Shown here in pieces: positions 7,578 to 15,163 of a stretch of 27,976 nucleotides of DNA. Position 1 is the first letter of the stretch. Each line of letters opens with the position of its first letter. Below the pieces are notes generated by a model, which ran no database searches, had not been told where the DNA came from, and saw only the letters and a program-made list of their open reading frames with translations. Made by a program: the position numbers and the translations under genes. The DNA is from UBA6624 sp964507645 (GTDB lineage: Bacteria; UBP7; UBA6624). The stretch spans positions 1-27,976 of the forward strand of contig CAZDPU010000015.1 in assembly GCA_964507645.1 (NCBI GenBank), given 5' to 3'.

Positions 7578-8482
7578 ATTTTTGTTTTCTTTATCCGGGA
7601 CAAGGTTCTCAAAAAGTTGGCATGGCTGATTTTTTACTTTCCGATAAAGAAGCAATTGATTTAATCATCAAAGCTGATGATATTTTGGATTCAAATCTTT
7701 CAAAATTAATTTTTGAAGGCCCTATTGACCAATTGACATTAACAAAAAACGCTCAACCTGCATTATTGGCTGTTGGTTATGCTGCGCATAAGTATTGGGT
7801 AAAAAAGTATAAATTTAAACCTATTGCAGCAGCAGGACATTCGCTTGGGGAATATACAGCCTTGGCTGCAGCTGGAGCTATCTCTTACGAGACAGCATTG
7901 AAGGTTGTTAAAAAAAGAGGTGAGGCTATGCAGGATGCTGTGGAGAAGGGCAAAGGTGGAATGGTTGCTTTGCTTGGAGTAGGTCGTTTAGAAGGCTTGA
8001 TTGAGTCTTGTAAAGATTCTGGTTGTTTGGTTCCAGCAAACTTCAACACATCAAATCAAACTGTTCTTTCAGGAGATATTGATGCCATTGATAAGGTTGT
8101 TGAAAAGGCTAAGGGTTTTGGTTATATAAAAGCAATTAAATTGAAAGTTTCAGCTCCCTTTCACTCTCCATTGATGGAGAAAGCAAAGAAAAAAATGATT
8201 AAAGTCATAAATGAAATTGATGTATCTGTTCCAAAGTGGCCAGTTGCTTCAAACTTCACTGGTTTTTTTCATGAAGAAGATTCTTCTAAAATTAAGCAAA
8301 ATTTAATCAACCAAATTGAAGGTTCTGTAAAATGGGTCCAAAATTTAAAAGAGTTGAGTAAAATGAATTTTGAAGGTTGGCTTGATGTTGGACCAGGAAA
8401 GGTTTTGTTCAATATGGTTCCAAAGGACGATGTTAGGAAGAAAGTCAATCATTTTCAGGTTGTTGGAGATATCATTAGGTAA
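7574..8482 (+). CDS. fabD: Malonyl-CoA:ACP transacylase FabD
   Basis: FabD loads malonyl groups onto acyl carrier protein. The family start MNFCFLYPGQGSQ, with PGQGSQ, is at 7574, which overlaps the fabH stop as ATGA; an upstream in-frame ATG (7541) would add 11 residues unlike the family. The nucleophile is Ser90 in GHSLGEY and the partner His197 in APFHSPLM. The length of 302 residues is usual. It follows fabH and is joined to fabG by a 1-nt overlap, the classical plsX-fabH-fabD-fabG order. Confidence 0.96.
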   Translation: MNFCFLYPGQGSQKVGMADFLLSDKEAIDLIIKADDILDSNLSKLIFEGPIDQLTLTKNAQPALLAVGYAAHKYWVKKYKFKPIAAAGHSLGEYTALAAAGAISYETALKVVKKRGEAMQDAVEKGKGGMVALLGVGRLEGLIESCKDSGCLVPANFNTSNQTVLSGDIDAIDKVVEKAKGFGYIKAIKLKVSAPFHSPLMEKAKKKMIKVINEIDVSVPKWPVASNFTGFFHEEDSSKIKQNLINQIEGSVKWVQNLKELSKMNFEGWLDVGPGKVLFNMVPKDDVRKKVNHFQVVGDIIR

Positions 8483-9243
8483 TGTCTGTTTTGAATTTTG
8501 ATTTTTCAGGGAAAAAAATATTAGTAACTGGGGGCATAAGAGGTATAGGCCTTTCTGTAGCTAAGATGTTTTCAAACTCCGATTGCAAGATGGTCCTAGG
8601 TTATAAAAACAATCATGAGATAGCTAAGTCTGTATATTCTGAACTCTCTATCAAAAAAGCTGATTTGAAAATCATTTCAGGGGATCTTTCTGACGAGGCA
8701 GAGTGTGGAGAATTTGTCAAAAAATCACAGGATTTTCTTGGGAGTATCGATATTTTTGTTCATTGTTGTGGAATTAGAATGGATGCTCCTGGATCCATGA
8801 TGAAAAATTCTCATTGGAACGATGTTATAAAAACAAATTTAAACAGTGCTTTTTATTGTTCCAAGCTTGTTGCAAAAAGCATGTTGAAAAAAAGATATGG
8901 GAGAATTGTTTTTATTTCAAGTGTTTCAGCTTCGGTTGGAGGGCCAGGGCAGTCTAATTATGCTGCTAGTAAATCAGGGATAGAAGGCCTTATGAGAGTT
9001 ATGTCGAGAGAGTTTGCAGATAGGGGCGTCACTGTTAATTGTGTAAGTCCTGGACTGATAAATACAGATATGTCGCAAGATATAAACAAATCAATGAAAG
9101 ATTTTTATTTGAGCGTTATTCCAATGAAGAGGTTTGGGGATGCGTCTCATATTGCTTCGGCAGTAATTTTCTTATGCTCTGATAATTCTTCTTATACAAC
9201 AGGACAAATTTTAGGAATCAATGGAGGTATGGACGTTTCATGA
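8482..9243 (+). CDS. fabG: 3-oxoacyl-ACP reductase FabG (short-chain dehydrogenase)
   Basis: This is an NADPH-dependent reductase of the SDR superfamily. It has the nucleotide-binding TGGIRGIG (16-23), catalytic Asn119 (KTNLNSAF), Ser in FISSVSAS (near 147), Tyr160 and Lys164 (YAASK), and the C-terminal GMDVS end typical of FabG. The NNAG motif found in most FabG proteins is replaced by HCCG (94-97), unusual but outside the catalytic tetrad. The 253-residue length is normal. In most bacteria acpP follows fabG; here fabF follows directly with a 4-nt overlap (ATGA). Confidence 0.92.
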   Translation: MSVLNFDFSGKKILVTGGIRGIGLSVAKMFSNSDCKMVLGYKNNHEIAKSVYSELSIKKADLKIISGDLSDEAECGEFVKKSQDFLGSIDIFVHCCGIRMDAPGSMMKNSHWNDVIKTNLNSAFYCSKLVAKSMLKKRYGRIVFISSVSASVGGPGQSNYAASKSGIEGLMRVMSREFADRGVTVNCVSPGLINTDMSQDINKSMKDFYLSVIPMKRFGDASHIASAVIFLCSDNSSYTTGQILGINGGMDVS

Positions 9244-10475
9244 CAAGGGTTTTTATTACAGGTGTTGGTGCTGTGACGCCATTTGGGATAGGTTTTTCCT
9301 CTTTGAGAAATGGTTTAAAGGATGGTGAATCTACTGCAAAGAATATTTCTTTATTAGATACTGAGGCTCATAAATGCAAGATTTCTTGCGAGGTTCCTGA
9401 TTGGGATCCATTAAAACATTTAGACCCAAAAGAATCTAGGCAAATGGACAGGTTCACCCAGTTCGCAGTGGCCTCTTCTCAAGAGGCTATTGAGGATTCA
9501 GGAATTGACTTTGAAAAAATGGACCCTTACAGGGTTGGTGTAAATGTCAGTAGTGGAATTGGTGGAATGTGGGAGCATCATACTCAATTTGATAAGTATT
9601 TTAAAAAGGGGCCCAGGTACATTAGCCCTTTTTACATTCCAAAGAATATATCCAATATAGCTCCAGGGTGGATATCTATTAAGTATGGTTTAAAAGGATA
9701 TTCATCAGCACCGGTTGCCGCTTGTGCTACGGGAACTATTGCAATTGGAGAAGCTTTTAACTTGATAAGGAGTGGAACCATGGATGCGATGGTTACTGGC
9801 GGAGCTGAAGGAGCTATTGCACCAACTTCCCTTGCTGGTTTTTCAAATATGAAAGCTTTGGCATGCAACTTTAACGACAATCCAAAAGAAGCCAGCAGGC
9901 CTTTCGACTTAGACAGATCAGGTTTTGTAATGGGGGAAGGTTCTGTTGTTTTTGTATTAGAGAGTGAAGAAAACTTAAAGTCAAGAGGAGGAACCCCCAT
10001 AGCTGAGGTAGTTGGTTTTGCAGTGACGAGTGATGCTTATCACATAACTTCTCCAAACTTAAATGGAGAGTCTCCAGCAAAAGCAATGAGTCTAGCTTTA
10101 GAAGATGCTCAAATACCATCTTCTGCAGTCGATTATCTAAATGCTCATGGAACTTCTACAAAATTCAATGATTTAATGGAAACGAATGCCATTAAGTTAA
10201 CTTTTGCTAATGATTTGAAAAAGATAAACATTTCAAGTACAAAAGGTATGCATGGTCACCTTTTAGGTGCTGCTGGAGCAATAGAATGCGCAGCATGCAT
10301 TGTTTCTATGAGAGACAAAATAATACCTCCAACTATAAATTACAACACAAAGGATCCAGATTGTGATTTAGACTATACCCCGAATAATGCTAGGGATTTT
10401 GACGTGAATGTATCTATGTCAAATTCTTTTGCATTTGGAGGGCATAACACCTCTTTAGTTTTAAGGAGTTCATAA
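9240..10475 (+). CDS. fabF: Beta-ketoacyl-ACP synthase II FabF
   Basis: FabF elongates acyl-ACP with malonyl-ACP. The 411-residue protein keeps the Cys-His-His triad: Cys162 (AACATGTIAIG), His303 (NAHGTSTKFND) and His340 (MHGHLLGAAG), with Lys335 in STKGMHGH. The C-terminal SNSFAFGGHN motif is standard. No acyltransferase or ACP domain is fused, so it is a FabF rather than a modular polyketide synthase. It overlaps fabG by 4 nt and is followed after 1 nt by an acyl-CoA dehydrogenase gene. The usual upstream acpP is missing from the operon. Confidence 0.93.
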   Translation: MTRVFITGVGAVTPFGIGFSSLRNGLKDGESTAKNISLLDTEAHKCKISCEVPDWDPLKHLDPKESRQMDRFTQFAVASSQEAIEDSGIDFEKMDPYRVGVNVSSGIGGMWEHHTQFDKYFKKGPRYISPFYIPKNISNIAPGWISIKYGLKGYSSAPVAACATGTIAIGEAFNLIRSGTMDAMVTGGAEGAIAPTSLAGFSNMKALACNFNDNPKEASRPFDLDRSGFVMGEGSVVFVLESEENLKSRGGTPIAEVVGFAVTSDAYHITSPNLNGESPAKAMSLALEDAQIPSSAVDYLNAHGTSTKFNDLMETNAIKLTFANDLKKINISSTKGMHGHLLGAAGAIECAACIVSMRDKIIPPTINYNTKDPDCDLDYTPNNARDFDVNVSMSNSFAFGGHNTSLVLRSS

Positions 10476-10476
10476 T

Positions 10477-11718
10477 ATGTTAGACAAGATAAATTTTGAA
10501 ATCAAAGAAAGAGCAAGGGCCGTTGCTGAAGGAGTTGTAAGGCCTTTAGCTTCTGAGCATGACAAGAAGCAAGAATACCCTTGGAAAGTCAAGGAAGCCT
10601 TAGCAGAAAGTGGTTTATTAAAAACCTGGATACCCAAGGAGTATGGTGGTGATGGTTTAGGTAGTGTAAATTTATGTTTAGTTGTTGAAGAATTGTCTAG
10701 AGCATGTGGTGGTGTCGGGGTTATGTTTGCTGTAAATGCGTTGGGTTCTTACCCAATAATTTTAGGAGGAAGACAGGATCAGAAGGAAAAATGGCTTCCC
10801 AAGATTGCAAATGGTGAAAAGCTGATATCTTTTGCTCTTTCTGAAAAATTAGCTGGGTCAAATGCTTCTGATTTAAAAACATTAATATCAAAAAAAGGTG
10901 AAGAATATATCATAAATGGTGATAAAAAATGGAATACAAATGGGGGGGTTGCTCATTATTATTCTGTTTTTGGTGTAACTAACCCAAATCAGGCTGGAAA
11001 GCCTTCTGCGATATCTGCAGTTGTTGTTGAAAAAGGTACAGATGGTTTTGAAATCGGAAAAGAAGAAGACAAAATGGGGATAAGGTGTGTCCCCGTAAGA
11101 GAACTCTATTTTAGAAATTGTTCCGTTCCTGAATGGAATTTGCTTGGAGAGTCTGAAGGAAAGGGTTTTAAAATCGCAATGGAAACTCTTGATCATGCTA
11201 GACCTGGTGTAGCTGCACAAGCTTTGGGTTGTGCCCAGGGAGCATTTGAGTATGCTTCAAGATTTGCATCTAGGAGACGTCAGTTTGGTCAACCTATACA
11301 GAACCATCAAGCAATAGGTTTTCTTTTAGCCGATATGTCTACAAGAATTGAAGCAGCAAGGCAGTTGGTTTATGAATCTGCGAGAATGATTGATGCCGCT
11401 GACAAAGATCCTTCACTCAAAGCAAAGGCTAACAAAATGGCGGCACAGGGTAAGCTTTTTGCTACAGATACAGCAATGTGGGTTACAACTGAGGCAGTTC
11501 AAATATTTGGCGGCTATGGTTTTATGAAGGATTATCCGGTTGAAAAATATATGAGAGATGCAAAGATAACTCAGATTTACGAAGGAACAAATCAAATACA
11601 AAGGCTTGTTGTGAGTAGACATGTCGCACGTGAAGCTACATCCCTTAAGTTTTTAGACCAATTTATCCCTTCTATCGATCAGTGGATTCCTGATGAGTTG
11701 TTAAAAGAGGGCTCTTGA
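10477..11718 (+). CDS. Acyl-CoA dehydrogenase family flavoprotein
   Basis: This enzyme class removes two hydrogens from acyl thioesters at the alpha-beta bond, passing electrons from FAD to electron-transfer flavoprotein. The 413-residue protein spans the N-terminal helical, middle beta and C-terminal helical domains. The catalytic-base position is Glu369 in IYEGTNQIQR, the short/medium-chain type location, and RRQFGQPI and FGGYGF blocks are conserved. The usual FAD-side motif TEPxAGSD is altered to SEKLAGSN (117-124). It lies 1 nt after fabF and overlaps etfB by 1 nt, so it is made together with both fatty-acid synthesis enzymes and its likely electron partner. The substrate (acyl-CoA or acyl-ACP) is unknown. 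Confidence 0.93.
   Translation: MLDKINFEIKERARAVAEGVVRPLASEHDKKQEYPWKVKEALAESGLLKTWIPKEYGGDGLGSVNLCLVVEELSRACGGVGVMFAVNALGSYPIILGGRQDQKEKWLPKIANGEKLISFALSEKLAGSNASDLKTLISKKGEEYIINGDKKWNTNGGVAHYYSVFGVTNPNQAGKPSAISAVVVEKGTDGFEIGKEEDKMGIRCVPVRELYFRNCSVPEWNLLGESEGKGFKIAMETLDHARPGVAAQALGCAQGAFEYASRFASRRRQFGQPIQNHQAIGFLLADMSTRIEAARQLVYESARMIDAADKDPSLKAKANKMAAQGKLFATDTAMWVTTEAVQIFGGYGFMKDYPVEKYMRDAKITQIYEGTNQIQRLVVSRHVAREATSLKFLDQFIPSIDQWIPDELLKEGS
11707..11710 (+). promoter_or_regulatory. Ribosome binding site fixing the etfB start
   Basis: GAGG lies 7 nt before the ATG at 11718, favouring that ATG (overlapping the upstream stop as TGATG) over the in-frame TTG at 11715. Confidence 0.6.
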
Positions 11719-12476
11719 TGAAGATATTAGTTTTAGCAAAACAGGTTCCTGCAACGACTGACTTAACTTTTGGTGATGCGGGAATCTTGAATAGGGACAA
11801 TGTTCCAAAAGCTGTTAACCCAGATGATGAATCTGCTATAGAACTTGCGATACAAATAGCTGAGTCTAGCTCCGGAGAGGTTCATCTTGCAAGCATGGGT
11901 CCAGAGTCATCTTCAGAAATGCTTTCTGAGTTAGGAGCTATGGGATGTGCCTGTTCTTATCACATTTGCGATACTCTTTTGATTGGGGCAGATTTGATAA
12001 CTACGGCAAATGTTTTTGCTGAGTTAGCTAAGAAAATTAGTGCTGATATGGTTATATGTGGTGCTTCTGCAGCTGACGGGAAAGGGGGGCTCCTACCTTC
12101 AGCAATTGCTTCTCTTTTAGGTTGGAGCTGTGTTAACCAAGTGTCTTCAGTTGAAGAAATTTCTGAAAATCCAACAGTTGTATTTAATTTTGGAAACAAT
12201 AAATCAAAAGCAAAAATTACTGGATCTTGTGTTTTGAGTGTTTATAAAACTGTTGCTGAACCCAGGATACCTGATGTAATGGCAGTTTTATCAGCTCCAC
12301 AGCCTGAAAAATTCACTGTTGCTGATTTGAATATTTCTGAAAAAATTCTCGACTCTAAAGGAAGATCTGAAGTTCTTAAAGTTGAAAATGTAAAGAAGGA
12401 AAGGAAAAATAAGATTTGGGAAGGGCTGGATTCTTTTTCTGAATTTTTAGACGCGTTGAAAAAGGAAGGTTTTTAA
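11718..12476 (+). CDS. etfB: Electron transfer flavoprotein beta subunit
   Basis: EtfB with EtfA forms a soluble FAD/AMP heterodimer that carries electrons between acyl-CoA dehydrogenases and the quinone pool. The protein (252 residues from the ATG at 11718) begins KILVLAKQVPATTDL, the typical EtfB opening, and has the AMP-binding region CGASAADGKGGLLPSAIASL. NPDDESAIELA is also characteristic. It is joined to the dehydrogenase by TGATG and to etfA by a 1-nt overlap. No bifurcating-type partners (quinone reductase or ferredoxin subunits) are in the window. Confidence 0.95.
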   Translation: MKILVLAKQVPATTDLTFGDAGILNRDNVPKAVNPDDESAIELAIQIAESSSGEVHLASMGPESSSEMLSELGAMGCACSYHICDTLLIGADLITTANVFAELAKKISADMVICGASAADGKGGLLPSAIASLLGWSCVNQVSSVEEISENPTVVFNFGNNKSKAKITGSCVLSVYKTVAEPRIPDVMAVLSAPQPEKFTVADLNISEKILDSKGRSEVLKVENVKKERKNKIWEGLDSFSEFLDALKKEGF

Positions 12477-13354
12477 TGAAGGTTTTTTTACTAGCACACA
12501 ACCATAATGAAATGAATCTCTTTAGCAGTCTTTCAAATTGCATTTCTGCTGATGGTGCTATCTGGATTGGAGAAAAAAATGACTGGAGTCTTTTGGGTGT
12601 TGATAATTTAATACACATTAACACAAAAGATTCTTTATCTGCTGGAAAAGTTTTAGCAAAGCATTTTGAAGGTGAAAAGATAGTAATTGTTGGTCTTGAG
12701 GATTTATTTAGCGGTGAAATTCTTTCTTCATTTTCAAGCAATTCTTTACAAGGTTTAGTTTGGGGCTGCCATGGTTTTTCAAGAAAAAGTGATTTTGTTT
12801 CTTTGGAAAAGTATGGTTTTGGAGGGAAGGTTTTGTATAGTTCCAAATTGTCATCTGGATCTGTTCAATTTAATTCAAAATTTTTGAATTCTGAAAATTC
12901 GAATCCAAAAGACCCTTCTGTTGTTTCTTTGGATTGTGAAAATAACCATTCTTTTGAATTTGTAGAATTTGACAGTATTCCCAACAAGGACAAAGACATT
13001 TCTTCTTCGGAAGTTATTATTTCTGGCGGAAGGGGAATACAGGGCCCTGAAGGTTTTGAATCTTTGAAAACTCTTGCTAAGAAACTGGATGCTGCAATAG
13101 GTGCTTCAAGAGCTGTTGTCGATATGGGTTGGATTGATTATTCCCACCAAGTTGGCCAAACGGGAAAGTCTGTAACACCTAAACTCTATATTGCATTTGG
13201 TATATCAGGTGCTGTTCAACATAGAGCCGGAATGCAGAATTCTTCCGTGATAGTTGCAGTAAACACTGACAGAAATGCTCCAATATTTGATATATGTGAT
13301 TATGGAATTGTTGCTGATTGGAAAGAAGTGCTTGAAAAATGGGTTAGTGCTTAA
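12476..13354 (+). CDS. etfA: Electron transfer flavoprotein alpha subunit
   Basis: The C-terminal half carries the FAD-binding domain signature: SGGRGIQGPE, GASRAVVDMGW, QVGQTGKSVTPKLYIAFG, SGAVQHRAGM and VAVNTDRNAPIF. The N-terminal half is divergent and short, giving 292 residues against the usual 310-320. It is the last gene of the plsX-fab-etf operon and ends convergently with a tiny minus-strand gene, the stops sharing TTAA at 13351-13354. It should serve the dehydrogenase encoded just upstream and could also serve the dehydrogenase of the facing operon, which has no etf genes of its own. Confidence 0.94.
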   Translation: MKVFLLAHNHNEMNLFSSLSNCISADGAIWIGEKNDWSLLGVDNLIHINTKDSLSAGKVLAKHFEGEKIVIVGLEDLFSGEILSSFSSNSLQGLVWGCHGFSRKSDFVSLEKYGFGGKVLYSSKLSSGSVQFNSKFLNSENSNPKDPSVVSLDCENNHSFEFVEFDSIPNKDKDISSSEVIISGGRGIQGPEGFESLKTLAKKLDAAIGASRAVVDMGWIDYSHQVGQTGKSVTPKLYIAFGISGAVQHRAGMQNSSVIVAVNTDRNAPIFDICDYGIVADWKEVLEKWVSA

Positions 13355-13482
13355 GACTTCCTAGATCTGTCTCTTTTCAATTGTTCTTTTTTCTCTCTTT
13401 CTACCTCTTTTCCAAGATCTTTTTCGAAATCTGATGAGAAAGGTTTAAACAGGTTGATTATTCTTTTAAAGAAATTTTTCAT
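13351..13482 (-). CDS. Small basic, amphipathic protein (43 aa)
   Basis: This short frame starts with ATG at 13482, one nt after the stop of the AMP-ligase gene, and stops at 13351, where its TAA overlaps the etfA TAA in the palindrome TTAA. The product begins MKNFFKRIINLFKPF, which would form a basic amphipathic helix, and continues as a highly charged Lys/Glu/Arg helix. It could attach to membranes or to a partner enzyme. Evidence for being real: precise fit between two genes in a genome with almost no gaps, translational-coupling geometry, and coding-like composition. Evidence against: very short and no clear Shine-Dalgarno sequence. I know no family for it. Confidence 0.5.
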   Translation of the reverse strand: MKNFFKRIINLFKPFSSDFEKDLGKEVEREKKEQLKRDRSRKS

Positions 13483-13483
13483 A

Positions 13484-15160
13484 CTAAAGGTTTTTGTTTT
13501 TTATTGGATCTCTTTCCCCTTTGATTGCAGGAATGTCTGGTTTGCCTGTCGGGAGAAGGGGAATCTCTTCAAGAATTTCTATTTCTTTTGGCATTTTGTA
13601 TGTTGCTAGTAATTTGCCTTGATTGAGAAAGGAGATGATTTTCTTTTTTATATCTTGATTGTTTTTCTTGTCTTCTAATTCTATAAATGCTTTTACTTTT
13701 TCTCCGGTTTTTTTATCTGGAATCCCAATGGCTACAACTGATTTAACCTCTGGATGTTTTGTAACAACATCTTCAATTTCTGCTGGATAAACATTTTCTC
13801 CAGCAACAATTATCATATGTTTTGCTCTTCCGCATATCGTGAGGTTTCCTTCTTTGTCGAATTTACCTATATCACCTGTTCGATACCAATTGTCAACCAG
13901 GACTTCTTTTGTTTCTTTTTCTTTGCCATGATAACCTTTAAATATATTTGGTCCTTGTACCCATATTTCACCTTCAATATTTGCTTTTGGCTTTAAGAGC
14001 TTCTCGCTCTCTGGACTTGTTGAGGTTGTTATTCTTTCCCCTTTCTCATTTCTAAGTTGAATCTTTACACTAGGAAAAACGATTCCACATGTGCCAAAGA
14101 CTGGATCTTTTCCAGGCCTATTGAAAGATATGACAGGGCTAGCCTCACTTGCTCCGTAACCTTCATATATTGGGATTTTTGTTATTTTTTGGAATTTTTC
14201 AATGATCTCTCCAGGCAAAGGAGCCCCTCCTGCAACAGCAAGCTTGATTGAGGAAAGCTCTTTTTTCGGATCCTTTAATTTTTTTGCTGCATTGATTAAA
14301 GAGTTGTACATAGACGGAACAAGCTCAAGAACAGTTATTTTTTGAGATTTAATCACATCCAGAACTATTTTTGGTTGAAATGCTGGAATTGGAACAAACC
14401 TGCCTCCAGAAAGCGCTCCTGCAAGCATTCCTGCTGTTAATCCAAAAGAATGAAAGAGAGGAAGGACCCCGCTAATAGTGTGGCTTTCTGTGTTTCCCAA
14501 CACCTTCCAGTAATCGGAAAGATTGCTAGCTAGGTTTTTATGTGAAAGCATTACTCCTTTTGGCTTTCCTGTTGATCCAGATGTATAAATATAACAAGAA
14601 ATTTCTTCGGGGTTTGGCTTGGGTAAATCTTTTAGAAATTTGGATTTTTGAATTTGTTTTTGGATTTTTGGATTATTTAATTTTAGTATTTTTAAACCCA
14701 ATATCTCTTTTTTCAGATAATCTAAAGTTTTCCCAAATATCTTTGAGGCTCTTCCTTGAGGAGCTTCAAATGTAAGTAATGTTTTTATTCCAGCATCATT
14801 TATAACATCTCTGACTTCTTTTGGAGAGAGGGCATAGTTTAGCGGAACTGCTGTTTTCCCTAGGATTTGACAAGAGAAAAAAGATACGACAAATCCAGCT
14901 GAATTAGGAAGGAATATCCCAATTCTCTTTTCTGATTTTTTTATCTTATTTTTTAGCCATCCTGCAACCTTATGAACACCCAAGCCTAATTCCCCATATG
15001 AGATATTGGTCCATTTGCCATCTTTGTTCTCTGTAATTGCAATTTTTTTAAAGTTTTTTTTCCAAGAAAGAACAAAAAGATGTCCCAGATGATTGCTCTT
15101 TTCTGGATTCAGAGAGAATGAGAGAATCTTTGATAAGATTTTTTTTATCCAAACAATCAT
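13484..15160 (-). CDS. AMP-forming acyl-CoA/fatty-acid ligase
   Basis: This is an ANL-superfamily adenylating enzyme that activates a carboxylic acid with ATP and normally transfers it to CoA. The 558-residue protein shows the P-loop YTSGSTGKPKGV (192-203), GYGASEASP (335-342), YRTGDIG, the hinge-region GRAKHMIIVAGENVYPAEIE and the C-terminal catalytic lysine Lys540 in PTGKPD. The motif set is that of long-chain acyl-CoA ligases, though aryl-acid ligases are similar and specificity cannot be read from sequence here. A basic amphipathic N-terminal stretch (MIVWIKKILSKILSFSL) could bind membranes. It follows the acyltransferase gene by 3 nt and may activate the product of the upstream lyase or a fatty acid. 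Confidence 0.93.
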   Translation of the reverse strand: MIVWIKKILSKILSFSLNPEKSNHLGHLFVLSWKKNFKKIAITENKDGKWTNISYGELGLGVHKVAGWLKNKIKKSEKRIGIFLPNSAGFVVSFFSCQILGKTAVPLNYALSPKEVRDVINDAGIKTLLTFEAPQGRASKIFGKTLDYLKKEILGLKILKLNNPKIQKQIQKSKFLKDLPKPNPEEISCYIYTSGSTGKPKGVMLSHKNLASNLSDYWKVLGNTESHTISGVLPLFHSFGLTAGMLAGALSGGRFVPIPAFQPKIVLDVIKSQKITVLELVPSMYNSLINAAKKLKDPKKELSSIKLAVAGGAPLPGEIIEKFQKITKIPIYEGYGASEASPVISFNRPGKDPVFGTCGIVFPSVKIQLRNEKGERITTSTSPESEKLLKPKANIEGEIWVQGPNIFKGYHGKEKETKEVLVDNWYRTGDIGKFDKEGNLTICGRAKHMIIVAGENVYPAEIEDVVTKHPEVKSVVAIGIPDKKTGEKVKAFIELEDKKNNQDIKKKIISFLNQGKLLATYKMPKEIEILEEIPLLPTGKPDIPAIKGERDPIKNKNL

Positions 15161-15163
15161 GAA

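Noticed and set aside
9240..10475. FabF as part of a polyketide synthase
   Set aside because: Stand-alone ketosynthase of normal FabF length between fabG and acyl-CoA dehydrogenase; no AT, ACP or other PKS domains.
14630..14700. Repetitive TTTTTGGAT-like stretch in the ligase gene
   Set aside because: It is explained by a Lys/Gln/Asn-rich coding segment (QKQIQKSKF region) of the ligase on the minus strand, with no exact repeat unit or array.
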